The notes: a model not told the origin generated them from the sequence alone. A stretch of 64,000 nt of DNA from Shewanella sp. HN-41 (GCF_000217915.1 NZ_AFOZ01000025.1:62001-126000); one strand, 5' to 3'; positions 27,475 to 37,035 are shown, counted from the first letter of the stretch. Numbers and translations are program-made.

Positions 27475-27504
27475 AAAATTTCAAGATTTAGGGATGTCGC
27501 TAAC

Positions 27505-28353
27505 TTAAATACCGTCATCGATCAAAAAGTCAATCGCCTGTTTAATCTGCTCCAGCCGATCATTTTCAGCCCAGTACGCCACATACACACTGCGCGAAAT
27601 GGCATTGGCTCCGCGCACAAGGTGTAATTCCCCATTACGCAACAGCTGCTGTACTAGGTGCTCTGGCAAAAACGCACAGCCTCCATTATTTAAAATAAAG
27701 TCTAAGGCGATACGCGCAGAACTAGTATGCAATGTCGGCACCGGAAGCGTTGCATATTCCTGAGCGTGAATAATATTAAACGCCGTCCCCCAATCCACCT
27801 TCACATATTGTCCCGGTGCCACACCATTAACCACAATATCAGCCACACTCGACACTAACAGTAAATTGATTTGCCCTAACTGTACTAACTCAAATTGGTC
27901 CAGTTTAGGAGGGTCGAAGGAAATCGCAATATCCAATGTTCTATCCATCAATTGTCGTGTCATGACTGTAGAAGGTAAGACTTCGGTTCGCAGTGCTACC
28001 CCAGGTAAACCGACATGCAAATGCTGTAAGTGCCCTTGGAGATACGCATCCCAGATATTAGGACCTGCGCCGATAGCCAATTGGGTCGACTGTAATTGGC
28101 TTAAGGAGACATCTTGTTTAGCGCGCTCCCATGCGGTTAACACCGCTTCGGCATGGCCAAGCATTCGCTCACCAGCGGGAGTGGGTTGAATGTTATTACG
28201 TTGCCGCTCAAACAGCGCGACGCCCAGAATGCTCTCAAGCTGTTTAACCCGAAAACTGACCGCACTGCGGGTGAGATAAAGATTTTCCGCCGCCTTGCCA
28301 AAATGACGGGTACGGGAGACTTCGAGAAAGGTCTTAAGTAAATCGGTATCCAT
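27505..28353 (-). CDS. hdfR: LysR family regulator HdfR
   Basis: The product is 282 aa, starting MDTDLLKTFLEVSRTRHFGKAAENLYLTRSAVSFR, which matches HdfR. In E. coli HdfR represses the flagellar master operon flhDC, and hdfR lies divergent to maoP (yifE); the same arrangement is seen here. The HTH occupies residues 1-60, followed by the effector domain. In Shewanella, which lacks the enteric flhDC scheme, its targets are unknown. Confidence 0.85.
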   Translation of the reverse strand: MDTDLLKTFLEVSRTRHFGKAAENLYLTRSAVSFRVKQLESILGVALFERQRNNIQPTPAGERMLGHAEAVLTAWERAKQDVSLSQLQSTQLAIGAGPNIWDAYLQGHLQHLHVGLPGVALRTEVLPSTVMTRQLMDRTLDIAISFDPPKLDQFELVQLGQINLLLVSSVADIVVNGVAPGQYVKVDWGTAFNIIHAQEYATLPVPTLHTSSARIALDFILNNGGCAFLPEHLVQQLLRNGELHLVRGANAISRSVYVAYWAENDRLEQIKQAIDFLIDDGI

Positions 28354-28461
28354 AAAAATTCTTGACCAACATTGGCAAATTTTTTTGATTTATAAATCAA
28401 TAATACTAGCCAATACTCCAGTTGCAAATCTTTGTATATCAAAAACTAGAAGGTAACTGCC

Positions 28462-28908
28462 ATGTCTGAACAGTCTTTTTCAAACGCTAACAAGGGTTCT
28501 GAGACGGTTAACGGCTCAGCAGCCAGCTTTGTATCTCACAAACGTTTTTATGATGATGCAAACTTCCCTAAAGGCTTTAAACGCAGTGGTGACTTCACCA
28601 GTAAAGAAGCCGAACTCCTTGAATTGCATGGCTATGCTATGAAAAATCTTGCCGAGGGCAAGACGCGACCTTGCACCGCCGATGAAGCGCAATTTGTCGA
28701 AGTCATCAAAGGAAATATCGCTCCCAGTAGCTTGTTAGAGCAGATCTGGTTAAAGTACCGCAAACTCGCCCTAGGTAAACCCTTTTACGCGGTCGTTGGC
28801 ACAGTACATTTGCCTGCGACTAAACCCGAGGTCGAGCCCGAAGCAGTATTTGATGTCGATGTTGAAGATGATGTTCAGGACGAACCTGAACCCGAGGATA
28901 AAGAATGA
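28462..28908 (+). CDS. maoP: MaoP/YifE (DUF413) macrodomain Ori organisation protein
   Basis: The product is 148 aa. Residues 25-115 match YifE/MaoP: RFYDDANFPKGFKRSGDFTSKEAELLE, then GKTRPCTADEAQFVEV and WLKYRKL. It carries an additional N-terminal Ser-rich segment and a strongly acidic C-terminal tail (DVDVEDDVQDEPEPEDKE) compared with the 112-aa E. coli protein. MaoP acts with the cis site maoS to organise the Ori macrodomain. I did not find a recognisable maoS. It is divergent from hdfR, and a RimK-like gene follows 20 bases later. Confidence 0.88.
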   Translation: MSEQSFSNANKGSETVNGSAASFVSHKRFYDDANFPKGFKRSGDFTSKEAELLELHGYAMKNLAEGKTRPCTADEAQFVEVIKGNIAPSSLLEQIWLKYRKLALGKPFYAVVGTVHLPATKPEVEPEAVFDVDVEDDVQDEPEPEDKE

Positions 28909-28928
28909 AAATTAAGGTTTGCGATTAA

Positions 28929-29942
28929 ATGCGTGGGTGGATTTTATATAAAGAAACCGCGACTCAGCTAAAACCTGAATTGTATGAAATTGAGCGTCTA
29001 CTGGAAGCTGCAAAGGCTGACAACATAGAGTTGGAAGTATACGCACCAGATGAATTTGATCTTACTGTCACCAGAGAAGACAACAAGAGTATTTTATTGA
29101 ACGGGCAAGCAGTTGAGTTGCCTGATTTTATTATTCCGCGCATGGGCTCTGGTACCACCTATTTCGCCCTCGCGATAATTCGTCATTTAGAGCGTTTAGG
29201 GGTGTATTGCCTCAACCCCTCTAAGGCCATTGAGATAGTCAAAGACAAGCTATTCTCCCAACAACTGTTGGCCGAGAAAAATTTGCCTACCCCTAAGACT
29301 ATGCTGGTTAAATTCCCGGTCGATATCGAACTGGTTGAACGCCATTTGGGATTCCCCGTGGTGATCAAAACCCTGTCTGGCTCACAGGGTAGCGGCGTGT
29401 TCTTATCCCATAAAGCCCGTGAATTTGACGACTTAATGCAGCTAATCGAAGCGACCAATAAAAACGCCAACATTATTTTGCAGGAGTTTATCGCCAACAG
29501 CCATGGCCGAGACCTGCGGGTCTTTACCATTGGTGGTCGGGTTGCGGGTTGTTATGAAAGACGGGGACAGGAAGACAGTTTTAAGGCCAATGTCAGCGCA
29601 GGAGGTTCGGCGCGCCCCTTTGAGATCACCCCAGAAATCGAATGGCTCGCCACACAAACGGCGAATATTCTCGATCTCGATGTCGCCGGTATCGACCTCC
29701 TGTTCGATAACGGCCACTATAAAATTTGTGAGGCTAACTCATCCCCCGGATTCGAAGGATTGGAGTCTTGTTTAAACGTGGATATCGCCGCCCAAATTTT
29801 GCACTTTATTCGTATTCGCCTTGGTATGTTTAATAAGGATGAACCTAGTAGCCCCAAAATGGTGATAGGTGAAGTGACCTCTTCGGTTCTTAACGATAAA
29901 ACTACCTCTAGCGAGATCTCCCCTTCCAATAAAAGTGAATGA
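28929..29942 (+). CDS. RimK-family ATP-grasp ligase
   Basis: The product is 337 aa. It has a pre-ATP-grasp domain (residues 1-110), then the ATP-grasp core KDKLFSQQLLAEKNLPTPKT, FPVVIKTLSGSQGSGVFL and FIANSHGRDLRVF, and the metal-binding EANSSPGFEG. RimK-type enzymes attach amino acids, usually glutamate, to peptides or protein tails, such as the C-terminus of S6. The acceptor here is unknown. It lies 20 bases downstream of maoP, whose acidic tail makes it an interesting neighbour, and is probably in the same operon. Confidence 0.88.
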   Translation: MRGWILYKETATQLKPELYEIERLLEAAKADNIELEVYAPDEFDLTVTREDNKSILLNGQAVELPDFIIPRMGSGTTYFALAIIRHLERLGVYCLNPSKAIEIVKDKLFSQQLLAEKNLPTPKTMLVKFPVDIELVERHLGFPVVIKTLSGSQGSGVFLSHKAREFDDLMQLIEATNKNANIILQEFIANSHGRDLRVFTIGGRVAGCYERRGQEDSFKANVSAGGSARPFEITPEIEWLATQTANILDLDVAGIDLLFDNGHYKICEANSSPGFEGLESCLNVDIAAQILHFIRIRLGMFNKDEPSSPKMVIGEVTSSVLNDKTTSSEISPSNKSE

Positions 29943-30202
29943 TACAAGTTGCGGCGCTAACGTTTGTTATCGCCGCAAGATTTAACATCTCTGCTTTCCT
30001 CTCCATTTCGCGCCAGCATTGCTGTGATCTAGTGCGCACTTTACCTATAGCGTTCAAGAATTCATGCTGCTTTTGTTTTACATCATAAAACCACATACTT
30101 TTTTAAAACATTTTATTCACATTCTGAAATTTGCTGTTACACTCCAAATGTGCTTCTTTATGGCACTAAAGTCTGATGTTATCGCTAAACATAATAAGAA
30201 GA

Positions 30203-31084
30203 ATGCTGGAGTCACGTTTGAGCCCGAACCGTTTATTACCACTGCTGCTAGCCGCATTGGCAAGTGCTCAAGTACAAGCAGGCGATTTTACTATCGAATT
30301 GGGTGGTTTTTATTCACAATCTGACTCTAATATGCAAGTCACCAACCCATCTACGGGTAATAACTTCACCTTAGATTATGAATCAGACTTGCAATTAGCT
30401 GAGAACAAGTTTCTTCCATTTGTTGAATTAAATTATCACTTTAATGAACGTCACAACATCTATTTTGATTGGAAACAACTTCACCGTAGCGCCGAAACAC
30501 TTGCCTTAAGTAAGCCCTTTCAGATTGAAATCAATGACACTATTTATGATATTAAGGCGGGTGGTAAGCTCAACTCAACCCTGAACATTGATATACTGCG
30601 CTTGGGCTATGGCTATGACGTATTTCAGGGCAGTAACTACGACGTTGGCGTGTCACTTGGTTTACACACTATGTTCATCAAAATGGGATTCGAAGGCGTT
30701 ATCGGCGTTTGTGATGCTTCTGAATTGTTAAATAATGTCTGTGGCAGCCAAGCGATTCCTCGCATAGTCGATGAAAGTGTTACGGCCCCACTGCCAGATA
30801 TTGGTCTGTACGCTAATTATGAGTTTACACCCGGTTGGGAGTTAACCAGTCACGCCCAGTATTTTTATATCAAACTCGATGATGTTAAAGGTGAGCTCGT
30901 CGATGTGAAATTAGGAATTGATGCACAAATTACGTCTAGTTGGCGTATGAGCGTAGCCTATAACTATTACAAAGTGGATGTGGATATTGCTCAAAAGTCC
31001 GCCTATAAAGACACTCAAGTTGCTAATTACAATATTAACTACAGCTTTATTGGGCCGATGCTTTCCGTAAGTTATACCTTTTAA
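30203..31084 (+). CDS. Outer-membrane beta-barrel protein
   Basis: The product is about 293 aa from the ATG at 30203. An ATG at 30176 and a TTG at 30218 with a GGAG Shine-Dalgarno sequence are alternatives. A signal peptide ends ASAQVQA-GDF. The mature chain is made of alternating aromatic/hydrophobic strands (ENKFLPFVELNYHFNERHN; YKVDVDIAQ) and ends in SVSYTF, a C-terminal Phe that is the BAM assembly signal. It is probably a 10- to 12-strand barrel. The ligand or role is unknown, and two Cys residues (CDASELLNNVC) may form a loop disulphide. It is monocistronic with a strong terminator. Confidence 0.82.
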   Translation: MLESRLSPNRLLPLLLAALASAQVQAGDFTIELGGFYSQSDSNMQVTNPSTGNNFTLDYESDLQLAENKFLPFVELNYHFNERHNIYFDWKQLHRSAETLALSKPFQIEINDTIYDIKAGGKLNSTLNIDILRLGYGYDVFQGSNYDVGVSLGLHTMFIKMGFEGVIGVCDASELLNNVCGSQAIPRIVDESVTAPLPDIGLYANYEFTPGWELTSHAQYFYIKLDDVKGELVDVKLGIDAQITSSWRMSVAYNYYKVDVDIAQKSAYKDTQVANYNINYSFIGPMLSVSYTF

Positions 31085-31101
31085 GCTTGAAAGACATAGA
31101 T

Positions 31102-31128
31102 AAAAAGGGCGCCAAAGGCGCCCTTTTT
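31102..31128. terminator. Bidirectional terminator between the OMP and M28 peptidase genes
   Basis: AAAAAGGGCGCC (31102-31113), an AAA loop and the exact complement (31117-31128) lie between convergent genes, with T-runs on both strands. Confidence 0.9.
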
Positions 31129-31133
31129 ATCAT

Positions 31134-32732
31134 TTAGTTGCGGCCATCTTGCTCACGTTTAGCCTTAAAATCAGACAGTTCTAACCAACGCGGCCAATCA
31201 GTGCTGTTGGCTAGTGTTGTTAATATACTGGCGATCAGATCTAAGTCTTGATTGACCCCAGCCAATGACCAATTAGGATCATAATCGTCGGCACCTTGGT
31301 GATATTTATGGGCAATATAATCGGGATCTGTGTCCCCAAGACTCATAAACAACAGACCTGGCACACCTTGCTGGGCTAACGCAAAGTGATCTGATCTAAA
31401 CATCAAACCATTTTGTGGCCGCGGATCTGCTTTTACGACACGGCCCTGAGCCTTAGCTGCTTTGTCTAAATAATGTTCTAACTCAGAAACACCTTCACCA
31501 TAACGTAGAATATAATCAACACCTTGATTCATATTCATGCCATCAATATTTAAAAAGGCAACAATATTTTTAGTGGGTACACTGGGGTATTGTGCAAAAT
31601 GCTGGGCACCAATCAGGCCCGTTTCTTCGGCGGTAAAAGCACTAAACATAATCGACCGTGCTAATGGCGCCGTCTGTGCTTGTTGCTTAAAATAGCGAGC
31701 CAAGGCTAAAACACCCGCCACACCACTGGCGTTATCCACCGCGCCATTTAAGATCTGTGGTTTTCCGTCTTCAATCACAGTGCCTAAGTGATCCCAGTGG
31801 GCATGCATCATCACCACTTCATCCGCGCGCGTTTCCCCCGGTAAAATGGCGGCAACGTTATGGGACTCAGCACGTTCAATGCTGTTTTTTAAGGTCAGCT
31901 GTGCCTGTAATTTCAGCGGTTGTGCTTTAAAGTTTGGTTTAGCGGCCTGTTGCTTTAACGCATCGAAATCCATCCCCGCCTTAGCGAAGATTTTTTGCGC
32001 GACATCATGTTGCACCCAGCCCATCACTCCCACTTGTCCTCGGTTATTATTGCCATCGACCAGCGTGAATTTAGTGCCCGTATTTGAATTTTGTACTACA
32101 CCCCAGCCATAGGCGGCGGGCGCCGTTTCATGCACGATAAATACCGCTTCGGCTCCCTGACGAGCGGCCTCTTCATACTTGTAGGTCCAACGGCCGTAAT
32201 AGGTCATGGCATTGCCTTTGAAAACCTTGGGATCTTGAGTCGCAAATCCTGGGTCGTTGACTAACACTATGACGGTTTTACCTTTTACATCTATGCCTTG
32301 GTAATCGTTCCAATGGTATTCGGGGGCATTAATACCATATCCGACAAACACCACGTCACTATTAGTCAAGGAAACCTTATCGACCACCCTTTGGGTTCTG
32401 GCGGTAAACTCACTGCCGTTAGCAAATTTGAGCCCCCCAATATCGAGCTGCATTTGTTGATCAGCACTTATCTTCGCCAGTGGCACAGCCTGTAAATAAC
32501 TGTCGCCAAAACCGGGTTTCAGCCCCATCTCTTTAAAGGCTTTTTCAAGGTAGGCTATTGTCAGTTGCTCGCCTTCAGATAGCGGCGCTCGGCCACCGAA
32601 AGCATCACTGGCTAAGGTTTTTACGTCGGTGCGATACTGCGCCAAATCAAGATTATCCGCAAAGGATTGCGCAGCAATGGCAGGCAAGGACAGCAAAGTA
32701 CCCAAGGCACCGGCTAGGATGAAATTTTTCAC
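31134..32732 (-). CDS. M28 family zinc aminopeptidase, exported
   Basis: The product is 532 aa from the GTG at 32732, chosen because GGGAG lies seven bases upstream and it gives a proper signal peptide (VKNFILAGALGTLLSLPAIAA). A longer frame to 32843 lacks support. A protease-associated insert (residues ~130-270) precedes the M28 core. Zinc ligand segments are visible: HAHWDHLG, GAVDNASGVAG, TAEETGLIGAQHF, NIDGMN and FRSDHFALAQQG. It is probably a periplasmic or secreted aminopeptidase/carboxypeptidase releasing single residues from peptides. It is monocistronic. Confidence 0.88.
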   Translation of the reverse strand: MKNFILAGALGTLLSLPAIAAQSFADNLDLAQYRTDVKTLASDAFGGRAPLSEGEQLTIAYLEKAFKEMGLKPGFGDSYLQAVPLAKISADQQMQLDIGGLKFANGSEFTARTQRVVDKVSLTNSDVVFVGYGINAPEYHWNDYQGIDVKGKTVIVLVNDPGFATQDPKVFKGNAMTYYGRWTYKYEEAARQGAEAVFIVHETAPAAYGWGVVQNSNTGTKFTLVDGNNNRGQVGVMGWVQHDVAQKIFAKAGMDFDALKQQAAKPNFKAQPLKLQAQLTLKNSIERAESHNVAAILPGETRADEVVMMHAHWDHLGTVIEDGKPQILNGAVDNASGVAGVLALARYFKQQAQTAPLARSIMFSAFTAEETGLIGAQHFAQYPSVPTKNIVAFLNIDGMNMNQGVDYILRYGEGVSELEHYLDKAAKAQGRVVKADPRPQNGLMFRSDHFALAQQGVPGLLFMSLGDTDPDYIAHKYHQGADDYDPNWSLAGVNQDLDLIASILTTLANSTDWPRWLELSDFKAKREQDGRN

Positions 32733-32925
32733 GACTTTCTCCCAAGTTATTATCATTCTTTGATTTTGAGGATAAACTTTACCATATACCTCACAGCTTG
32801 TGACGGGATGATTGAGATATGTTTGACAAAGCGTGCTGGCCATTTCTCACAAGTGCACTCGAGTAGAAGGCAAGCCGCAGTTCATCCATTTTGTTAGTCT
32901 TATTTTTATTCATTAGGGTCAATAC

Positions 32926-33951
32926 ATGTCACGAGAATTATTGCAAACCGCGGCGCTGAATCTTAAAAAAGCGGTTCCGTTAATGCTCAAACATAAAATC
33001 CCAACCACACCTATCAATTATGCACTTTGGTATACCTATGTAGGCGAGCAAAATCCCGCATTGAATCAGCAATTAGATACTGTGATTGCCTATTACAACA
33101 CCTGTCCACCGGTGAGCAGCGAACTACTCTATCGTCAATATGTAGCCGATCCCCTTGAGTTGGATGTGCGCGAGATGCGTCAAAGCTTAGAGGCCATGGT
33201 GACGGAGCTTTCCCAATCACTCAAAGATACCAATCAGGATGCCAACGAATTTCAATCCCGCATAGACAGCAACTTCGCCAAACTCAATCGTATCGAAGAA
33301 GAGACCTTCAGCGTCGAGCAAGTGTTGGAGCTTGTCCGCAATTTAGTAAAAGAGTCCGACAGTATCCGCTCGAGTACGGCATTTTTTACTGGGCAACTGC
33401 AAAAGGCACAAACCGAAATCGATGCACTAAAGCTGAAACTCGAACAAACCGAGAAAGATGTACTTTATGATGCCTTAACGGGCTGTTTGAATCGGCGCGC
33501 CTTCGATACCGATTTCAGTGGCATGCTAGCCCAAGCCCCCGAAGGTACTTGTGTTATTTTGGCCGACATCGACCACTTTAAAACTTTCAATGATAACTAT
33601 GGCCACCAGCTGGGGGATCAAGTCCTACGGGCTGTCGCTAGGCGACTACAGGAGTCCTGTCGAGAGGGGGTTAAGCTATACCGATTTGGCGGAGAAGAAT
33701 TTGCCATTATCGTCCCTAAGAGCCAACTGCGGATCGCCAGGCAACTCGCCGAGGCCATGCGCCGCGGGCTCGAAAAACTCAGTATTAAGGATAGAAGAAA
33801 AGACGAGCGTATCGATAATATCACCGCATCCTTTGGTGTTGCCCAGTGGCAAGATAAACAAACTGGAATTCAACTCATTGAAAAAGCTGATAAGTTACTT
33901 TACGAAGCCAAACGTCTCGGCCGCAATCGGGTTATGCCGATCAGCAACTGA
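32926..33951 (+). CDS. Diguanylate cyclase (GGDEF), cytoplasmic, without I-site
   Basis: The product is 341 aa. Residues 1-150 are a soluble helical region with no membrane segment, followed by a coiled helix (TEIDALKLKLEQTEKDV) and the GGDEF domain DALTGCLNRRAF...ADIDHFKTFND. The active-site motif is GGEEF (255-259). The position of the RxxD inhibitory site five residues upstream reads REGV, so product inhibition through the I-site is unlikely. It should make c-di-GMP. What the N-terminal region senses is unknown. Confidence 0.9.
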   Translation: MSRELLQTAALNLKKAVPLMLKHKIPTTPINYALWYTYVGEQNPALNQQLDTVIAYYNTCPPVSSELLYRQYVADPLELDVREMRQSLEAMVTELSQSLKDTNQDANEFQSRIDSNFAKLNRIEEETFSVEQVLELVRNLVKESDSIRSSTAFFTGQLQKAQTEIDALKLKLEQTEKDVLYDALTGCLNRRAFDTDFSGMLAQAPEGTCVILADIDHFKTFNDNYGHQLGDQVLRAVARRLQESCREGVKLYRFGGEEFAIIVPKSQLRIARQLAEAMRRGLEKLSIKDRRKDERIDNITASFGVAQWQDKQTGIQLIEKADKLLYEAKRLGRNRVMPISN

Positions 33952-33982
33952 TATCATCTCTACTCCTATAGTGCCGTCGATA

Positions 33983-34012
33983 GTGCCGCCCATAAAACCT
34001 TAAGGGCGGCAC
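33983..34012. terminator. Hairpin between convergent GGDEF and sortase genes
   Basis: GTGCCGCCC (33983-33991) pairs exactly with 34004-34012 across a 12-nt loop. There is no T-run on either strand, so function as a terminator is only likely by position. Confidence 0.45.
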
Positions 34013-34060
34013 AGTCAAAAGTTAGTCGTTGAAGCGATTAATGTTATTAAACTAAATAAG

Positions 34061-34705
34061 TTAATTCAGTGTTAATAGCGTCTGCGTCACAGGGATCGCC
34101 TGCACCACAAATCTCAGTTCAGCCCCACCTTCAAGTGCGTCGAAGGGATAGCAAGTAATGAGGGTTAATCGGTCGTCGCTACTGGGCGCCATAAATTCGG
34201 TTTGGGATTCATGCACGACCTCTGTTGCCACCACTTGATAAAGAATGTCCTTTCCCGATGCGGTTTGCAGCGATAATTGTCGGCCCACTGTCATGCCCTT
34301 TAAAATCGAGAAATGTGTATCCCTGTGTCCGGCAATCACAGTATTACCCGAGTCCCCCGCCCTCGCGCTCGATAACACTAAACCTGGGCCAAAGGCTAAG
34401 TTGCGCCCCGATGCGCCAGCAAGCACATAGAGGCTATCGTTTGAGGCGATGCGATCAAAATGGCTCACTTGGCTATTTTGCTGGAACGATAATTTCGCCA
34501 CCGGATACGTATCCGCCCATGACCAAGGCTTATGGGATTGACCATCCTCTAAGGTCTTAGTCCAGGCCTGTTCAATCAAATATTGGGCAAAGTGTGCTTT
34601 AGCTTGCATATAGAGTCCTTTTCCTAACAAAGTGCCGCCGAGTAATAACCATCCGGCTAACAACCACCACTGTGCTTGCTGCCAACGCATAGCTTTAATA
34701 CTCAC
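34061..34705 (-). CDS. Marine proteobacterial-type sortase (dedicated sortase system)
   Basis: The product is 214 aa with an N-terminal membrane anchor (WWLLAGWLLLGGTLLGKGLY) and an extracytoplasmic catalytic domain. The transpeptidase triad is visible: H127 in IAGHRDTHF, C185 in LTLITCYPF (the TLxTC signature) and R198 in GAELRFVV. It is a Gram-negative sortase of the type always paired with one target. It starts at a GTG that overlaps the stop of the upstream target gene by four bases (GTGA), so the two are translationally coupled. It should cleave the LPQTA tail of that target in the periplasm. What nucleophile or anchor replaces the Gram-positive cross-bridge is unknown. Confidence 0.93.
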   Translation of the reverse strand: MSIKAMRWQQAQWWLLAGWLLLGGTLLGKGLYMQAKAHFAQYLIEQAWTKTLEDGQSHKPWSWADTYPVAKLSFQQNSQVSHFDRIASNDSLYVLAGASGRNLAFGPGLVLSSARAGDSGNTVIAGHRDTHFSILKGMTVGRQLSLQTASGKDILYQVVATEVVHESQTEFMAPSSDDRLTLITCYPFDALEGGAELRFVVQAIPVTQTLLTLN

Positions 34706-36960
34706 ACCTGTGGCTCAGTATTAAGTGCGAGTAGGTTTGCCCTCTCCACCCGACGTTGCTTCAGTATTGAGGCGGCGAGCAACATGGCGATGAATAAGCT
34801 TATCGCACCGAGTAATATATCGAGGCGGCTCGCCGTCGCCGTCTGTGGCAATATGCCCAATGGCTGCCAACCTAAGGGCAAATGCTGACGTACAACCGCA
34901 TCACGGCCCATGGCATTGGACTCAATTGGCGTCAAATCCACGGCCACTAAACTGGTATAGGCGCTGACTAAATGGTAATTGAGGGATAATGCGGTGATCT
35001 GCTGTTTGACCCTCTCATCATTGGCACCGTTCTTACTGAGCTCCAGCGCCGCAATCTGTTTTCTGGCCCAGAGCAAGTCTAAACCGACATTTTGCTCGGG
35101 GATCGCTGCCAAGTTATCCATTAATGACAGGGATTGCTGCCAGTTTTTATGCCCTTGACGGCCCGTGATCACTAACCCCTTAGACTCGCGTTCACTACGC
35201 TTAAGGCTGACGAGCACAGGTTCACCTTGGTAAAGATCGGGGATGGGCGATGGCCAATAATCGGGGATATTGCCATCGTCAAAACGCACATGGATATCGG
35301 TCAATACTGGGTATTGGATTTTATTCAGTAGTTCGCTGATCTTTTCATCGACCTCCTCTACTTTGCCAATATAGGTAAAAGTGCCGCGCCCCAGTTCCGC
35401 CGCCCTTTGCATAAAATGCGAATTAGGCGCAGAGCCAATGCCCACGGTAAACAAGCGGCTATCGCCGATTTGATAACGGATTAAATCAAATAGAGCTTGT
35501 TCATTGCCCACCGAGCCATCGGTCATAAAGATCACTTGTCGTAGGGACTGCGTTTCTTGAGTGACATTCTGATAATTTGCCGCGAATGCCGCATTCAACG
35601 CCAATGCCATTTCAGTGCCACCATCGGCCTGTAGACGGTTAACAAATTGACGGGCACGGGATAAATTTGACGACGTAACCGGAAGTGATGCTGGTGATAA
35701 CTGTGACATCTGCGAGTTAAATTCGATGATGTTAAAACTGTCCTGGGCAGTTAACCCGTTTAGGGCATATAAGAGGGCATTTTTCGCCTGCACTATGGGA
35801 TCTCCCGCCATAGAGCCCGAGGTATCTATCACTAAAATTAACTCACGGGGCAGACGCATCTGAGAATGTTTATCCGCCTTAGGCGGTAATACCATGACTA
35901 AGCTGTAACTGTCATCGATGGCATTCCCTGCCTCTTGGGATAAAACATCACTCTCATTCTGGTGGGTTTTCCCCCTTTGATTGAACACCCAAGCGAGTGG
36001 ACTATTGCCTTGTTTTAAGCGCCACTGCAGGACAAAATCACGGTTTGCAGGCACAGAATTGGCGAGTGACACCATCGTTGAACCCCTCTTCTCACTGAGT
36101 TTGATTTGATGGTACGGGCTTTCAACCGCACGGGTATCGACCCCCTCCCCCAGTTCGACCCAAATATCGACCTTAAGCTCAGGGGAATCCCCCTCGTCGG
36201 TCCCTCGAATAGGGGCGACAATTCGCTCGGCATCAAACACTTGGGCACTGGTCACCCGGTCATTATTGGCTCCGTTATCAGCCGTATTTCCGGGGATATA
36301 ACGCGGTGCCACGACTAAGGGAAACCGTAGACTAAACAAACCATCTTCATATTTAATGGCTTCTTGATAACTGATTTCGACCACTAATTGCTCATCAGGC
36401 GCAAGATTAGCCACTTCCGTCGTGAACATATTTGGCCGCTCCTGACTCACTAAGCTCGCACGCTTCCCTTCGGCTTTGGCTTGCTCAAAGCGTTGTTTTG
36501 CCTCGGCCCTTGGGTGAATTTGGCCTTCGATAATACGCTGACCTATATGCAGCCGGAGCGAATCCACCGCCGCCTCATTCGGCAGAGGAAACAGATATTG
36601 ACCATTGAGCACAAATTCGCTGTTGTTGTGAAAAACCTGCTTAACACTCACCCTATTACTGAGGCCTGATACATGCATCGACACTTGTGTGTCTAAGGGT
36701 AAGGAAGGCACTAAGACACCGTTTGGTTTGTGGTATACCAAGATGCCTTGAGTCACATCCTGGTAATCGAACATCGATGGCTGTTGTAGCCCATCCAGCA
36801 TTGACGTCATCCCAGTGCTAACAGTCCCTACGCCAATAGCCCCGGGGCTATTGGGTGAAGCCAGCACCACAAAGGGTAAACACCAACAAATAGCGACGGC
36901 TATCACTAACGTTGCAACGGCCTCACTGACTTCTCTAACTCTTTTCCCTGTGGTCATCAC
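34702..36960 (-). CDS. Sortase target protein with VIT and VWA domains (LPQTA C-terminal sorting signal)
   Basis: The product is 752 aa. An N-terminal signal sequence (residues ~15-36) precedes a vault inter-alpha-trypsin (VIT) domain (~85-215, with YLFPLPNEAAVDSLRL) and a von Willebrand A domain (~375-550) whose MIDAS reads VIDTSGSMAG (D379, S381, S383). The C-terminus is a classic cell-wall-type sorting signal: LPQTA (704-708), a 20-residue hydrophobic helix (~714-733) and a basic KQRRVER cluster. This is the family described as marine proteobacterial sortase target. It is upstream of and overlaps the sortase gene, and a 15-bp tandem repeat lies in its leader. Confidence 0.93.
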   Translation of the reverse strand: MMTTGKRVREVSEAVATLVIAVAICWCLPFVVLASPNSPGAIGVGTVSTGMTSMLDGLQQPSMFDYQDVTQGILVYHKPNGVLVPSLPLDTQVSMHVSGLSNRVSVKQVFHNNSEFVLNGQYLFPLPNEAAVDSLRLHIGQRIIEGQIHPRAEAKQRFEQAKAEGKRASLVSQERPNMFTTEVANLAPDEQLVVEISYQEAIKYEDGLFSLRFPLVVAPRYIPGNTADNGANNDRVTSAQVFDAERIVAPIRGTDEGDSPELKVDIWVELGEGVDTRAVESPYHQIKLSEKRGSTMVSLANSVPANRDFVLQWRLKQGNSPLAWVFNQRGKTHQNESDVLSQEAGNAIDDSYSLVMVLPPKADKHSQMRLPRELILVIDTSGSMAGDPIVQAKNALLYALNGLTAQDSFNIIEFNSQMSQLSPASLPVTSSNLSRARQFVNRLQADGGTEMALALNAAFAANYQNVTQETQSLRQVIFMTDGSVGNEQALFDLIRYQIGDSRLFTVGIGSAPNSHFMQRAAELGRGTFTYIGKVEEVDEKISELLNKIQYPVLTDIHVRFDDGNIPDYWPSPIPDLYQGEPVLVSLKRSERESKGLVITGRQGHKNWQQSLSLMDNLAAIPEQNVGLDLLWARKQIAALELSKNGANDERVKQQITALSLNYHLVSAYTSLVAVDLTPIESNAMGRDAVVRQHLPLGWQPLGILPQTATASRLDILLGAISLFIAMLLAASILKQRRVERANLLALNTEPQV

Positions 36961-36975
36961 AAAGACTCCCTGATC

Positions 36976-37035
36976 TTAAATACGCTGATGTTGAATACAC
37001 TGATGTTGAATACACTGATGTTAAATACAGTGCTA
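36976..37035. repeat. Four 15-bp tandem repeats in the leader of the sortase-target operon
   Basis: The units TTAAATACGCTGATG, TTGAATACACTGATG, TTGAATACACTGATG and TTAAATACAGTGCTA follow each other exactly (36976-37035). The middle two are identical; the outer two carry two to four changes. The block ends 16 bases upstream of the target gene start, inside the 303-base divergent region shared with the response regulator (36961-37263). Confidence 0.9.

Noticed and set aside
30064-30324. Small plus-strand frame before the outer-membrane protein
   Set aside because: It overlaps the barrel gene in another frame and shows no recognisable features; the barrel's signal peptide frame is clearly the coding one.
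36976-37035. CRISPR-like array
   Set aside because: The 15-bp units are head to tail with no spacers, and no cas genes lie nearby.
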